Of a stretch of DNA of 64,000 nt, positions 11,930 to 23,042 are shown piece after piece; the first letter of the stretch is position 1, and each line of letters opens with the position of its first letter. The notes below the pieces were generated by a model. The model searched no databases, was not told where the DNA came from, and saw only the letters and a list, made by a program, of their open reading frames with translations. Source of the stretch: Clitoria ternatea (taxonomy: Eukaryota > Streptophyta > Magnoliopsida > Fabales > Fabaceae); NCBI GenBank assembly GCA_037962975.1, contig CM075669.1, positions 251,199,351 through 251,263,350 on the forward strand, written 5' to 3'. The translations under genes were made by a program, and so were the position numbers.

Positions 11930-12059
11930 TCAGCCTGCAACTGGTGAACTAGAAGCCCCAGCTTGATCGTTTCTCGGCATTATGGAATTATTGCCACGTC
12001 CATTATTTCCTCTGCCTCCCCTATTTCCGATTCCATGGCCTCGTCCTCGGAAGCCTCCT

Positions 12060-12971
12060 CAGTTTACACTAATATTTGACTCGGTAAGTTGCAAAAGAGG
12101 ACAGTTAGGATGAATATGTCCCTTCTCATTACAATGAAAGCAAATAACCCCTTCTTCTTTATCACAATCCCGAGCAAAATGATCACCACCACATTTAAAA
12201 CATTTAACGTCTCTGGGACCACTCACCGATTGGCCTCAAGAATTTACTCGGCCTCGGAAGTTAGAGGATGATCCGCCTCTAACAGACTTCCCATGCTTCT
12301 TAAAACTGATCGGTGGTAGCTTCGAAGAACTGCACAACTTACTGCTCGGTCCAGTAGAAGCTTTATCATCTTCCTTATAGATTCGGCATTTATTAACCAG
12401 AATCGGAAAGCTTCTAATTTCTTGGTGTCGGAAAGCCTTCTTGATTTTTGGGTTCAAACCGCTTTCAAACTTGATACATTTTGAGCCTTCAGTACCCGGC
12501 ATTTAAAAAGGAGGATAGAACAAACAGAGTTCCTTGAATTTTGCCGTGTACTCTTCCACAATCATATCACGTTGTCTGAGCTCCATAAATTCCAATTCCT
12601 TTCAGCTTATTTGGAAAATATTTTTCAAGGAAACATCCCTTGAAATTCCCCCAGGTCAACTCGGTTCCCGTAGCTGTCAGTCGGTCTTTAGCTATTTTCC
12701 ACCAGTTTTCAGCTTCTTTCCGAAGCATGAACGCAGCATATTCGACCTTCTGTGCCTCAATGCACTGTAGATTGCTAAAGATCCGCTCAAGGTTCTGAAT
12801 CCAGGCATAAGCTTGGTCGAGCTGAAATCCTCTATGGAATTCAGTCGGTTTCCACTTTAGAAAATAATCAATAGTTTGATTGTCAGTCGGTTGAGGCTGG
12901 TTCTGCCTTTCTAAGATATCAGCTACACTCTGGAAGGAAGCAGCCATTGCATCCATACATTGAGAGTCCAT
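12060..12971 (-). pseudogene. Chromovirus gag with two CCHC zinc knuckles
   Basis: The first ATG after the primer site is at 12971 (MDSQCMDAMAASF). The capsid-like domain follows (YFLKWKPTEFHRGF, WIQNLERIF, KVEYAAFMLRKEAENWW, LTWGNFKGCFLEKYFP) and runs into a frameshift near 12567. Another frame, 12502-12236, carries a basic serine-rich linker. Two zinc knuckles can be read between 12220 and 12100: CFKCGGDHFARDC, which is one residue shorter than the usual spacing, and CFHCNEKGHIHPNC. Gag would form the particle shell and bind RNA. Frameshifts and stops make this a pseudogene. Confidence 0.85.
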
Positions 12972-13136
12972 TTTCTTATCCTGGAAATAACCACTATACT
13001 TTAGTACCTCTCATGGATACGAAGGCAATCTATTTATAGTTGATTTCCTCAACTATAATACTCAACAACCATGATATGATTTCACTCAATTCATAGCATT
13101 AGTAGATTAACCTTAGCCTTGGACCTTTTCAAGTCT

Positions 13137-13148
13137 GCTCTGATACCA
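13137..13148 (-). other. Primer binding site (initiator Met tRNA), chromovirus
   Basis: On the minus strand this reads TGGTATCAGAGC, complementary to the 3' end of initiator methionine tRNA. It lies three bases inside the LTR that ends at 13152. Confidence 0.88.
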
Positions 13149-13151
13149 AAA

Positions 13152-15293
13152 TATAACACCCAAATTTTTCAAATAAATTTTTCGTAAATAAATGAAAATT
13201 TTAAACAGAATTTTCAAATTAAAATAATAAAGCAGTCGTCATTACATCATCCGGTTCATTTAATGTTTACAAATGTTTCACAATCGGTATACACAGGAGC
13301 CGGCCAAGGCTACTACAAACAACTATGTGCATTATGTACAATACACAAATACATAATGCTCCAATCGGCTGAGTGATCTCACACGTCATTGCTGGGTCCT
13401 ATGTCCACTGTAAAAATGACAACAGTAGAGGGTGAGCATAAACATATCAAATGATAGTTATTGAATCGGATTAAAAGTCCAATTCATAACTATATATAAA
13501 ACATAAACACATCATATAATCTCATAACATCAACCGATCAAATCATCATATTACTCTCAATATCATATCAGTGCAAATATATGCTCAATCAAATGGATCC
13601 ATTATTAAGTCTTTTAATTTGTGTTGCAACACTGGCTCCCCGAGCCATAACTCAGCTCTCAGCTGATCCGGCTGTTTTACTGGTACCAAACTGTTTGCCC
13701 TCTCATGTGACACAATCACTCCCAGCGAAAACGGTAGTGTCACGGGCTAAACCCCGAGCCCCGCTCAAGAGGTTTGCCTTGAGTCCCACCCAAGGTCTTT
13801 TGTGGAATCCTCGAAACCACATCATATTACATATTTGTTCATCATATAAGCATCCATGCTTTATCAGTATGCATCCTATGCATTCATATATCATGAAAAA
13901 TTCATGAATAACATTCATATCATCCTCATCGTCAATCACTTATCAACAACATATTTCCTACTGCATCTCACGCATAGAAATAAACATAAATTCACACATC
14001 ACATAACAACATCAATTACATATGAACGGAAATATCACAGATATATCATACATATTATATTCATATTCAGGATTTAATATTATCCCGAATCCGTTCATAA
14101 ACCATGCATTTAAGATGTAACGCTCCCCCTACCTGGAAGTAAGGAGTTCCTCAAGCTATATTCAACCACAGTACACAAATTCTGACTGGAACCTCAGTTC
14201 TGCACAGTCCACAGTTTTCTTTCTCAAAGCTCTTACCAAGTTTCACATTAAAGAAAAGAATGAAGATTGGTCTTCTCTTTTTATCGATAATTTCCAATGA
14301 TGATTGGAAAAGAAAAGATTAAAGGTGATGTTGACACTCACATAATTCCAAGCTAGTCTAATAATAGGATTTGACATAATTCGTTCATGAAAAAGACATA
14401 AACAAATTGAATAAGTGAATTGATTAAGCACTGATACACGCATTTATAATATAAGGACAAAACAAGATAATAAAATAAAAGAGGATAGGATTATGGAGAG
14501 GGTCCACCACTTAGCAAAATCAAGAAAGAGAATCTGCTAGAATAGTGACATGGAAAGCTCCAATAATTGGAGTACTTATCAATTCCGACTCGGTTTCAGT
14601 ATGTTCCGACTCGGTTTCAGTATTCTGGGCACATCTTTTCAAGAAGATTCAACATAGCCTCTGTCCGTTCAGAATTCCTTCATTCGGAGCAAATTCACTC
14701 GGAATGGTTTCATCCCATGAAACACTCAGCTTTCCTTCCTCGGAATGTCCCACACCAAAATATATCATTCAAAAATTCACTACTCAGAATTATCTTGGCA
14801 CGAGAAATACTAATTCAAAATCAAAGCTTCTCTTCATTCGAAAGTACTTCTCTCGGAAACGTTTCACTCGGAGACGTTTTACTCAGATTTGCCTCACTCA
14901 AACGTATCTTATTCGGACACAGAGTTTTTCTTCACTCGGGAGTGATTCTCTCAGTCATGTTTCACTCAGAAACAGCTTGACTTCCCTACACTCGGAAGTA
15001 TCTCAACTTTCCTACACTCGGAAGGATCTTAACTTCTTACTCTCGAAAGTATCTTAACTTCCTACACTCGGAAGTAGCTCTCTCGATCATGTTTCACTTG
15101 GAAACATAAAATTTAAGAGCGTCTTGCCCGAAAGGTGCTCATTCGAAGTCTGAGCCCCTTTTCACTCAGAATTACTTCTATTTTCACTCGGTATCGTACC
15201 ATTTCACTCGGAATAGCTTATTTCCAACAATATTCACTTGGAAATTCCTCACTGATCCTTAATAAATTATTTTCAAAAATTCAGGATGTTACA
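13152..15293 (-). repeat. Chromovirus LTR (5' LTR in element orientation)
   Basis: Near-identical partner of 6355-8509. It begins TATAACACC (terminal TG mutated to TA) and ends GATGTTACA. It is slightly shorter through small deletions. Confidence 0.92.
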
Positions 15294-15298
15294 TTAGG

Positions 15299-16345
15299 CT
15301 GGCGCGTAGCGTCAGAACCCTTCCTCAGTCCTATAAATAGGGCCATTCTCCACACTTCTAATCATCTCATCTCACATTCTGAGTTCTCTTCTTTTCTTAT
15401 ACACTCGTGTTTAAGTGGTTCTTTTGTGAGTTTGTAGTTCTAGAATAGTTTTCTAGATACTTGAGAGTGTTGTGTAGTATTGTGATCGTTGTACCATGAA
15501 GTTTCCATCACCTTCGTAATGTCAATCTCTGTAAGTGTTATTTTTACTTTCACCATGTGTAACTAATCTATTTATGTTGGAATTGGTGAACTAATCTATT
15601 AAGTATGATGTTGTGAATTCGATCTCTGCATGTTTATGATTTAACTGCATGTTAGTATTTCAATCTTTTATTAGTATGAACGTCAAACGGGAGAATGATT
15701 TTTATGCGTATTGAAACTTGTTTTATTAGTGTGAATGTCAAACGGGAGAATGATTATTCATGCCTTATTAAAACTTGATTTAACAAAAGTAAAAGTTAAA
15801 ATACCCTTAATATGCCAATTACTAGGGATAGAATTGGTGATTATTGTTGCCATAAGGCCAGGACTTAATACAAAATTTTACTGAGAAAGCTCACGAGGGA
15901 TCGGACTTTTTGGTGAATACTTAGAATTTATATCACGAGGGATCGGTTATAATGATTGTAAGCTGCAAAGATATGAACTTGATGATTAAATATGCATGTC
16001 TTAAGTTCCTCCATTGTTATTCTAGATTAGGGACCCAAATTCCAACATAATTTGTTTATCTATGTTTTATCCTCAAGTATCTTAGTTATTCTAAACTGCA
16101 ACTCAAATTTTTAGATAGATTGTTATTTTCTTTTTATCACATGAACAAAATCAGTTATGCAATCTTGTGAATATTGTATAAATTGTATATAAATTATTCT
16201 TTTGTGAATAGGTTTTGATAAATTTACCATAGTAACTAGAAAATTACTGTAATTATTGGACTTTCAATCCCAGTGGAACGATATCTAAATTTTGAAAATT
16301 ACAAAAGATTGGTGCGCTTGCCAATTAAAAGACCCAACAGTAACA
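15299..16345 (+). repeat. Athila 3' LTR (copy A), right part
   Basis: Continuation of the LTR after the chromovirus. It holds a TATA box at 15332, the transcribed leader and the end near CAGTAACA. The right limit is set by comparison with the solo LTR at 32856-34340, whose end is fixed by its target duplication. Confidence 0.8.
15332..15339 (+). promoter_or_regulatory. TATA box of Athila LTR A
   Basis: TATAAATA lies in the context CAGTCCTATAAATAGGGCC. The same context is conserved at 33374 in LTR B and altered to TATGAATAG near 47225 in LTR C. Confidence 0.75.
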
Positions 16346-16400
16346 CGAAGTTAACAAGTTTTCTGCAACATTATACTCGGGTCTAACAGTAATAGATTGT

Positions 16401-16617
16401 GTAATTGATTGCACTAAAAATAGAAACTTGGCAATCGATTAGGAGGAGTTCGTAATCGATTATCAGGAAGACAGAACGTCTGTAATCGATTAGACTGAGG
16501 TTCTAATCGATTTGGCATGAAATAGGGAGCTAGTGATCGATTAGCTATCAGAGTGTAATCGATTATATACGAAACAGAAAGTTACTAATCGATTAGGTAA
16601 GGCTTCGTAATCGATTA
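16401..16617. repeat. TAATCGATTA palindrome array, 3' spacer of copia copy I
   Basis: About ten copies of the 10-bp palindrome or one-base variants lie in roughly 215 bases, 10-25 bases apart. The position corresponds to the array at 40824-41052 in the complete copy. Confidence 0.85.
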
Positions 16618-16749
16618 TGGAAGCCCAAAAATACTTAAAACTTACATATTTCAAACAAAGGCACCAGAGGTTCACTATATCATACATCAATCAATCACTT
16701 ACTCATTAAACATATTGTAAATTAAGGAATCATCAAAATTATTCAATAT

Positions 16750-19700
16750 TTAGATACAATTAGAAATATCTAGGATTCCTAACTCTCTTCTAATATGTAT
16801 GAATTGCTCTTTTGCAAGTGGTTTTGTGAAGATATCCACTAATTGCTTAGAGGTTTCGACATGTTCAAGCACACAATCACCCTTTAACACATGGTCTCTA
16901 ATGAAATGGTGTCTAATCTCAATATGTTTAGTTCTAGAATACATCACAGGATTCTTAGAAATATTAATGGCACTTGTATTATCACATTTGAGAGGCATAT
17001 GGTCTAACATAACACCAAAATCTAGAAGTTATTGTCTCATCCAAAGGATTTGAGCACAACAACTACCAGCTGCAACAAATTTTGCCTCAGCTGTGGATAA
17101 TGCAACACTTGTTTCTTGCTATGCCAAGATACAAGAGAACTACCAAGCAAGTGACAAGTACCACTAGTACTTTTTCTATCAAGTTTACATCCTGCAAAAT
17201 CAGAATCAGAATATCTAACAAGAGTGCATCCAACCCCTTTGGGGTACCATAAACCAACATCTTGAGTTCCAACCAAATATTTCATTATTCTTTTTACAGC
17301 AGTAAGGTGTGATTCTTTTGGGCATGCTTGGTACCTTGTACATATACAAATAGTAAACATGATATCCGGTCTACTAGCAGTTAAGTAAAGTAAGGATCCA
17401 ATCATACCTCTATACTTTGTGAGTTCTACATCCTTACCTTTCTCATCCTTATCCAAATAACATGAAGTGCCCATAGGTGTGGCAATTTCATTTGCCCTGT
17501 CCATGTTGAATTTCTTAAGCAACTCCCTGCAATATTTGGATTGACTAATGAATGTACCTTTTTTGGTTTGCTTAATTTGTAGCCCAAGGAAGAATGTGAG
17601 TTCTCTTATCATGGACATTTCAAATTCATCCTGCATTAACTTAGCAAACTCCTTGCAAAGTGATTCATTAGTAGCACCAAAAATGATATCATCTACACAT
17701 ACTTACACCAATAGTATGTCATTCTTCTTATGCTTAATGAATAATGTTGTATCAACCTTTCCTCTTTCAAAATTGTTTTTCAAAAGAAATTTGCTCAATC
17801 TTTCATACCAAGCTCTTGGAACTTGTTTTAAACCATATAATGCTTTTCTTAGTTTGAAAACATGATTTGGAAATTGATAGTTTTCAAAACCAGGAGGTTG
17901 ATCAATATATACTTCTTGAATATATCCATTTAGGAAAGCACTCTTGACATCCATTTGGTACAATTTAAAATCTTTACAACAAGCAAAGGCTAACAATAAT
18001 CTAATAGCTTCTAGCCTTGCTACGGGTGCATACGTTTCTTCATAATCTATGCCTTCTTCTTGATTATATCCCTTAGCTACTAGCCTAGCCTTGTTTCTAG
18101 TGATTATACCATTTTCATCAAGTTTATTTCTAAACACCCATTTAGTACCTATTATTTGGTGATCATTGGGTCTTGGCACTAATTCCCAAACTTTATTTCT
18201 TTAAAATTGATTTAGCTCCTCTTGCATGGCCAACATTCAATGTTCATCAATAATAGCTTTATCAATGGTTTTAGGTTCAATTTGAGATACAAACGCTAGA
18301 TGATTGCAAGTATTAAAAGAGCATCGGGTACTTACACCTTTTATGATATCACTTATAATGTTGTCCAATGGATGGTCTTTTGAGGTGATCCATTCTTTTT
18401 GTTTAGTTTCCACACTTTGTGTTGTGTCTCCTTCTTTGTTGTCTTCTTCTTTGTCATCCAAGTTTAATTCTTAGAAAGTGCCTACAATATCATCAAAATC
18501 TTCCTTTCTCAAGGAGTTATGGCTACTTTTATCAAATTTCACATGAATTGATTCCTCAATAGTGTTTGTTTGTTTGTTAAATACTTGATAACATTTACTT
18601 GATGATGAATATCCAAGAAAGATTGCCTCATCAGCTTTAGCATCAAACTTTCCTAGATTATCCTTTCCATTGTTAAGTACAAAGCATTTGCATCCAAATA
18701 TATGAAAATAGGAAATGTTTGGTTTTCTTCCTTTGTAAAGTTCATAGGGGGTTTTCTTTAGAATAGGCATAATCAAACATCTATTCATTACGTGACAAGC
18801 GGTATTTACCGCATCGGCCCAAAAATGTTTCATAATGTTATTTTCATTTAACATGGTTCTTGCAAGCTCCACCAAAGATCTATTTTTCCTTTCAACCACT
18901 CCATTTTGTTGTGGAGTTCTAGGAGCTGAAAAATTGTGTTCAATACCATGTTCTTCACAAAACTTTTCAAATGATTGGTTTTCAAATTCTCCCCCATGAT
19001 GGGTTCTTATGGATGCAATCTTTGAATTTTGGATAACCTTGGCTAGTTTCTTAAATGCATGATATGCTTTATTTTTGTGAGTAAGAAACAAGGTCCATGT
19101 ATATCTTGAATAGTCATCTACAATTACTAGACCATAGTAATTACCACCAAAGCTTTTGATTTTGGAAGGTCCAAATAGATCCATGTGCAAAAATTGTAAA
19201 GGCCTTTGAGTAGAAACAATGTTTTTAGCTTGAAAAGATGCCTTTACTTGTTTTCCCTTTTGACATGCATCACAAAATTTATTTTCAAATTTGAGCTTTG
19301 GCAAGCCAATTACTAATTCTTTAGAAACAAGTTTGTTTAGATGGTCTATATGTATATGTGCTATTCTTCTATGCCATAACCATGATTCATCCTCTTTAGT
19401 CATGAAGTATTGCACATTATTCGAAGACAAACTATCAACATTAATCATGTAAATATTATCAATTCTTTTACCAACAAACTTAACTTCCTTGTTTAACTTA
19501 TTTTCAATTATGTAACAATTAGACTCAAATAATACTCTATATCCTTTATCATATAATTGACTTATGCTAAGCAAGTTATGTTTGAGTCCTTTAATATATA
19601 ATACATCACTAATTGAAGTAGAGGAATCTTTACCAATGTTTCCAATACCAAGTATTCTTCCTTTGGTATTATCCCCATAAGTGACGCTTCCTTTTCTTTT

Positions 19701-19796
19701 GGGAGTGAATGTTGTGAATTTGCTTATATCTCCCGTCATGTGCTTTGAACACCCACTATCCAAGTACCAATGGGTGTTGCTTGCCTTGAAGCATAC
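16750..19796 (-). pseudogene. Copia copy I pol (protease, integrase, RT, RNase H)
   Basis: Read on the minus strand. The protease site WYLDSGCSKHMTGD lies near 19770. The integrase zinc region (LWHRRIAHIH, then CDACQKGK) is followed by the core with MDLFGPSKIKSFGG, VDDYSRYTW and the Glu in PQQNGVVERKNRSLVE. The copia RT includes WVFRNKLDENG, PVARLEAIRLLLAF and LYQMDVKSAFLNG. RNase H has YSDSDFAGCKLDRKSTSGTC and the tail ends in HIRRELGIL. Stops or frameshifts lie near 18471, 18237, 18180, 17700 and 17037. One stop falls where the sister copy has VYVDDIIFG, directly at the RT active site. In the complete sister copy pol reads through most of this length. Confidence 0.9.
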
Positions 19797-19809
19797 CTAC
19801 AAAACAAAA

Positions 19810-21457
19810 TTAGTTTAGAGAACTTGGTACCCATTTTATGTTGGGTCCTTTTTGGTTAGCTTGTGGTAATGTCCCTTTGGGAACCCACACCTTTCTTAGC
19901 AGTTTTGGTCTAAGGTTTCTAATATGTCAATTTAAAGCATTATGTCCTTTAGTACCACAATGATTGCATTTAGTGAATGGTGATGAAGATTTTCTAGGTG
20001 GTACAAAAAAGTTTTTGTAATACTTTTCCTTTTTGGTAGAATTGTATCCTAATCTGGTTTTGTCAAACATGCATCTTTTATTTCCAAGTAATACATTCAA
20101 ATTATCTCTACCATTTGTAAACTTCTCTAAGGTTTTATTTAAGTCTAAAACCTTAGTTTCTAGGATGTCACATTTCTTTACAAAATCACAAGGTTTATTC
20201 TTGGAGCATGCTTGAACATTTGCTAATTCCTTTTTCAAACATTCATTTTCTTTGCCAAGTTCTACAAGATGCATTTCAAGAGTATCAATAGTTTTCCTAG
20301 ATAACTTATACTTGTTTGAGATTTTAACAAACTTGTCATAGAATTCCTCAGATGCATCAAGCAATTCATCTTTATCTAAGTCAAGAAAGCTTATCTCATT
20401 ATCTTTATCTTGATGATTTACTATGAGGCATAGGTTGGCTTCCTCGTTTTCGGATTCATCCGAGATACTTATCTCATTTTCATCCCAAGCAATGTAAGCT
20501 CTTCTTCTTCCTCTTTTCTCTTTCTTCTTCTTCTTGAGATTTGGGCAATCCATCTTGAAGTGCCCTTCCTTACCACACTCAAAGCAATTTGGTGAGGAAG
20601 AATTTTCATTTGAGATTGGTTTCTTACCTTGAGTTTTGAAGCTCTTTTGGAAGTGTTTATTTCTCATAAATTTTTTGAAACGCTTCACAAACAGTCCAAA
20701 CTCTTCTTCTTCATCAAGCTCACTATCAGATTCCTCTTCATTGATAGAAGTAGCCTTGAGAGCTAGAATTTTCTTCTTAGAAGACTTCCGCCATCTTCAA
20801 TTCTTCCAACTCTTGTTCCTGTTCTTGTAACTTACCGAATACTGTAGCAAGAGACATTTCGTTGATGCTTGGAGAATGTTTGATGGCTGTGACAAGAGCT
20901 TGTCATTCCCTAGTAAGACTTTTTAACACTTTATGAATAAGTTCTTTGTTAGTGTAAGTCTTGCCAACAGTAATGAGACGATTTATAATAAGGGTGAACC
21001 TCTTTTGCGTGTCAACAATTATTTCTCCAGAATTTAATCTAAAACTTTCATACTGGCTAGTTAAGGTGCTAATCTTAGAGTCTTTAACATCACTTGTACC
21101 TTCATGGGTTATTTGTAAGGTATCCCACATATCCTTGGCAGATTTACATGTAACTACTCTAAAGAATTCATCAGGGCCTAAAGCTAAGGTGATTAGATTT
21201 TTGGCTTTATAATTATATTGGACTTTCTTTTCTTCTTTGCTGGTCCAATCATCCATCAATTTTTCTACTTGTTTTCCCTCAACAACATGCATTGGTATAA
21301 AGGGACCTTTTTCAATGGCATTCCAAATTTTTAAGTCAATTGATTGCATAAAAATTTTCATCCTTTCTTTCCAAAATTCATAGCCTTCCCCATTGAAAGC
21401 AGGAGGTCTATTTGTGGCACCACCCTCAGGAAAAAGATTTAGAGAATTAGAGGCCAT
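19810..21457 (-). pseudogene. Copia copy I gag
   Basis: The start ATG is at 21457 (MASNSLNLFPEGGATNRP), the same start as in the copy at 35971. An N-terminal domain with FWKERMKIFMQSIDLKIW is followed by a helical capsid region (SKISTLTSQYESF). A stop at about 20903 replaces a Trp (KSLTRE-stop). A frameshift lies near 20760. The zinc knuckle CFECGKEGHFKMDC and a long charged coiled-coil-like stretch follow. The second knuckle ends in a stop in place of a Cys (HNALN-stop). The normal gag stop after VPSSLN is at 19810-19812, in the same place as in the two other copies. Confidence 0.88.
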
Positions 21458-21498
21458 TATTCTCTTGAAGCTGTTAAGCTTGATTTACCAAGAGTCAA

Positions 21499-21510
21499 GC
21501 TCTGATACCA
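21499..21510 (-). other. Primer binding site (initiator Met tRNA), copia copy I
   Basis: On the minus strand it reads TGGTATCAGAGC, two bases inside the LTR edge at 21513. It is identical to the sites at 26296 and 35916. Confidence 0.88.
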
Positions 21511-21512
21511 CT

Positions 21513-23037
21513 TGTTGTTCAAGTGGCCTCAATACTCAAGAGGGGGGTGAATTGAGTGTTAAAAACATTTTATTGGAATGCCTTTGAAATTGATTCCTCT
21601 TTCACAAAATATACTTGTATGCAATAGATAGCAAGTATAGTGCAAGAATCATTTAAAACAATGTGCAAATGTCACTTAGGCAATATATCAAACACTTGGT
21701 GTGCAACACTTTAACACAAGTTGTTTAAGCAAATATAAGAGGGGCTTTCACAATCAACAACAATAATCAGGCCAAAAATAATATGTAAATACAAGAGAGT
21801 AGGGAAGAGAAGCTTGCAAACCAATTTAACGAGTTCCACCAACCGGTGTACGTCTCACCTTCAAGAAACCCACTTGAAGGATTTCCACTATTAAAGTTTA
21901 GAGATACAAGCTATGAGCAATTGCAGCTTCCTAGTGTCCCACACTTAACAACTCAATCCTCACTAGCACAAGGGCAACTCACCCAATCTCTCAAACTCTC
22001 AATACCCAAAGGTTGAACCTCAACCTTTGTGACCACTCAACCTAGAGTGAATAACCTTAGTGTTTTGGTGTTTGGTTTTACAATCAATAAACTCTCTTAA
22101 TAGAGTAGATAAACAAATGAAAGCTCTCACAATTTCTAAACTCTCACAAGAGAGGATTTACAAATATAAGCTCTAAGTTTCAGAAAATGAAACTACACAA
22201 AGAAATAGAACTCACAAGACTCAAGATTTGATTTCCCTTTGATGGATTTGGATGCTTGGAGTAGCTTGAATGAGTCTTGCATTTATAGACCTTGGAGAGG
22301 TGCCCTAAAGTCTTCAGAGCCGTTGCACGGTATGGGCATTCGAGTTAGAATGGAGAAGTGAGCTAGTTTCCTACTTAAAAACGCTTTTCCCCAATTTCTG
22401 GCACGATAGTAATTGATTAGGCCTTGAGCTATAATCGATTACACTTTAAATTTTACAGTGTAATTCGCTTTCTAATCGATTAGACTGTCCCATGTAGTCG
22501 ATTAGACTAGAAACAGAACATTGCTAATTGATTATGTAGTGCCTTGTAATCGATTGTGAGTAGCACCTAATGCATTTAATTGTGTTACGCAGCATGGTAA
22601 TCGATTATGCCTTTCATACAATCGATTAGTATACAAACAAAACTTTCATAATCGATTAGACCTGGTTTGGTAATCGATTAGTGACCTTACAGAACCTTGG
22701 TAATTGATTGTGGCAACCTTGTAATCGATTAGGAGATGTACCTGATGCTTTTAATTCAAATCCTCAACTTGGTAATCGATTATTTCCATTGATGCAATCG
22801 ATTAGGTGACAAACAGAACATAGGTAATCGATTAGATGTGAACAGCTAATCGATTATGTTATGGTCAGAACTCCTGTAATCGATTATGTTGGATACTGTA
22901 ATCGATTAGCATACGTGTTTTTGCAGGTCTGATGTTGTTTTCTCTATTTTCATGGTAACTTGAGCCTTTTGCTTTGAGTCTTCAATTGCTTTTGTCATTA
23001 TCAAAATTATTCAACCTGAAATACATATTCAAACACA
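21513..23037 (-). repeat. Copia copy I LTR (5' LTR in element orientation)
   Basis: On the plus strand it begins TGTTGTTCAAGTGG and ends CATATTCAAACACA, the complement of the TGTGTTTGAATG start of the complete copy. It includes a TATA-like box on the minus strand at about 22281-22287 and a palindrome array at 22409-22909. No matching LTR is visible at the other end. Confidence 0.88.
22409..22909. repeat. TAATCGATTA palindrome array in LTR of copia copy I
   Basis: By eye there are about 18 copies or one-base variants in 500 bases. Several variants are TAATTGATTA, the product expected from loss of the central CpG. The array is upstream of the minus-strand TATA-like box. Confidence 0.88.
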
Positions 23038-23042
23038 CAACA

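Larger units (their letters stand above)
6355..15293 (-). mobile_element. Tekay/Del-type chromovirus (Ty3/gypsy), full length, degenerate
   Basis: This element has two LTRs of about 2.15 kb. Between them, read on the minus strand, are a methionine-tRNA primer site, gag with two zinc knuckles, protease, RT/RNase H, integrase, a chromodomain-like tail and a polypurine tract. The plus-strand edges are TGTAACACCC and GGATGTTACA. Flanking bases are TCAGG (6350-6354) and TTAGG (15294-15298), a 5-bp target duplication with one C/T difference. The copy therefore inserted into the Athila LTR and has aged since. The LTRs share almost all of their sequence but show many point differences and small indels. 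One LTR has lost the terminal TG (TATAACACC at 13152). Coding regions carry several stops and frameshifts. Confidence 0.92.
1..16345 (+). mobile_element. Athila/Calypso-like Ty3/gypsy element, 3' part, interrupted
   Basis: The left edge of the window cuts this element inside reverse transcriptase. What remains, in order, is RT/RNase H, integrase, an untranslated spacer with hairpin motifs, an envelope-position ORF, a long AT-rich 3' region, a polypurine tract (about 5878-5888) and the 3' LTR. The LTR is split by a chromovirus at 6355-15293. Assignment to the Athila lineage rests on the pol wording (for example GIRSFLGHAGFYRRFI and HPQTNGQAE) and on the extra ORF downstream of integrase. The 5' LTR is outside the window, so no target duplication can be checked. 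Sequence right of 16345 resembles the 3' spacer of a copia element, so this element probably inserted into copia copy I. The coding parts are broken and the copy is not autonomous. Confidence 0.85.
16346..23037 (-). mobile_element. Sirevirus-like Ty1/copia element, copy I, degenerate
   Basis: On the minus strand this holds a 5' LTR (21513-23037), a Met-tRNA primer site, gag, pol and part of the 3' spacer. The spacer contains the TAATCGATTA array seen in the complete copy at 34517-44206. The 3' LTR is absent: the spacer meets the end of the Athila LTR at about 16346. The simplest reading is that the Athila element inserted into this spacer and the rest of copy I lies left of the window. On the right the LTR ends TTCAAACACA and the next bases are reverse transcriptase of copy II, so copy I lies inside copy II. 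Many stops and frameshifts are present. Confidence 0.8.

Noticed and set aside
16309..16326. TTGGTGCGCTTGCC word as the Athila primer site right after the LTR
   Set aside because: The solo LTR with target duplication (32856-34340) extends past the same word, so it lies inside the LTR. It also does not match tRNA-Asp.
16401..16617. CRISPR-like array of short palindromic repeats
   Set aside because: Spacing is irregular, repeats are only 10 bases, the same arrays lie in LTRs, and the DNA is clearly plant.
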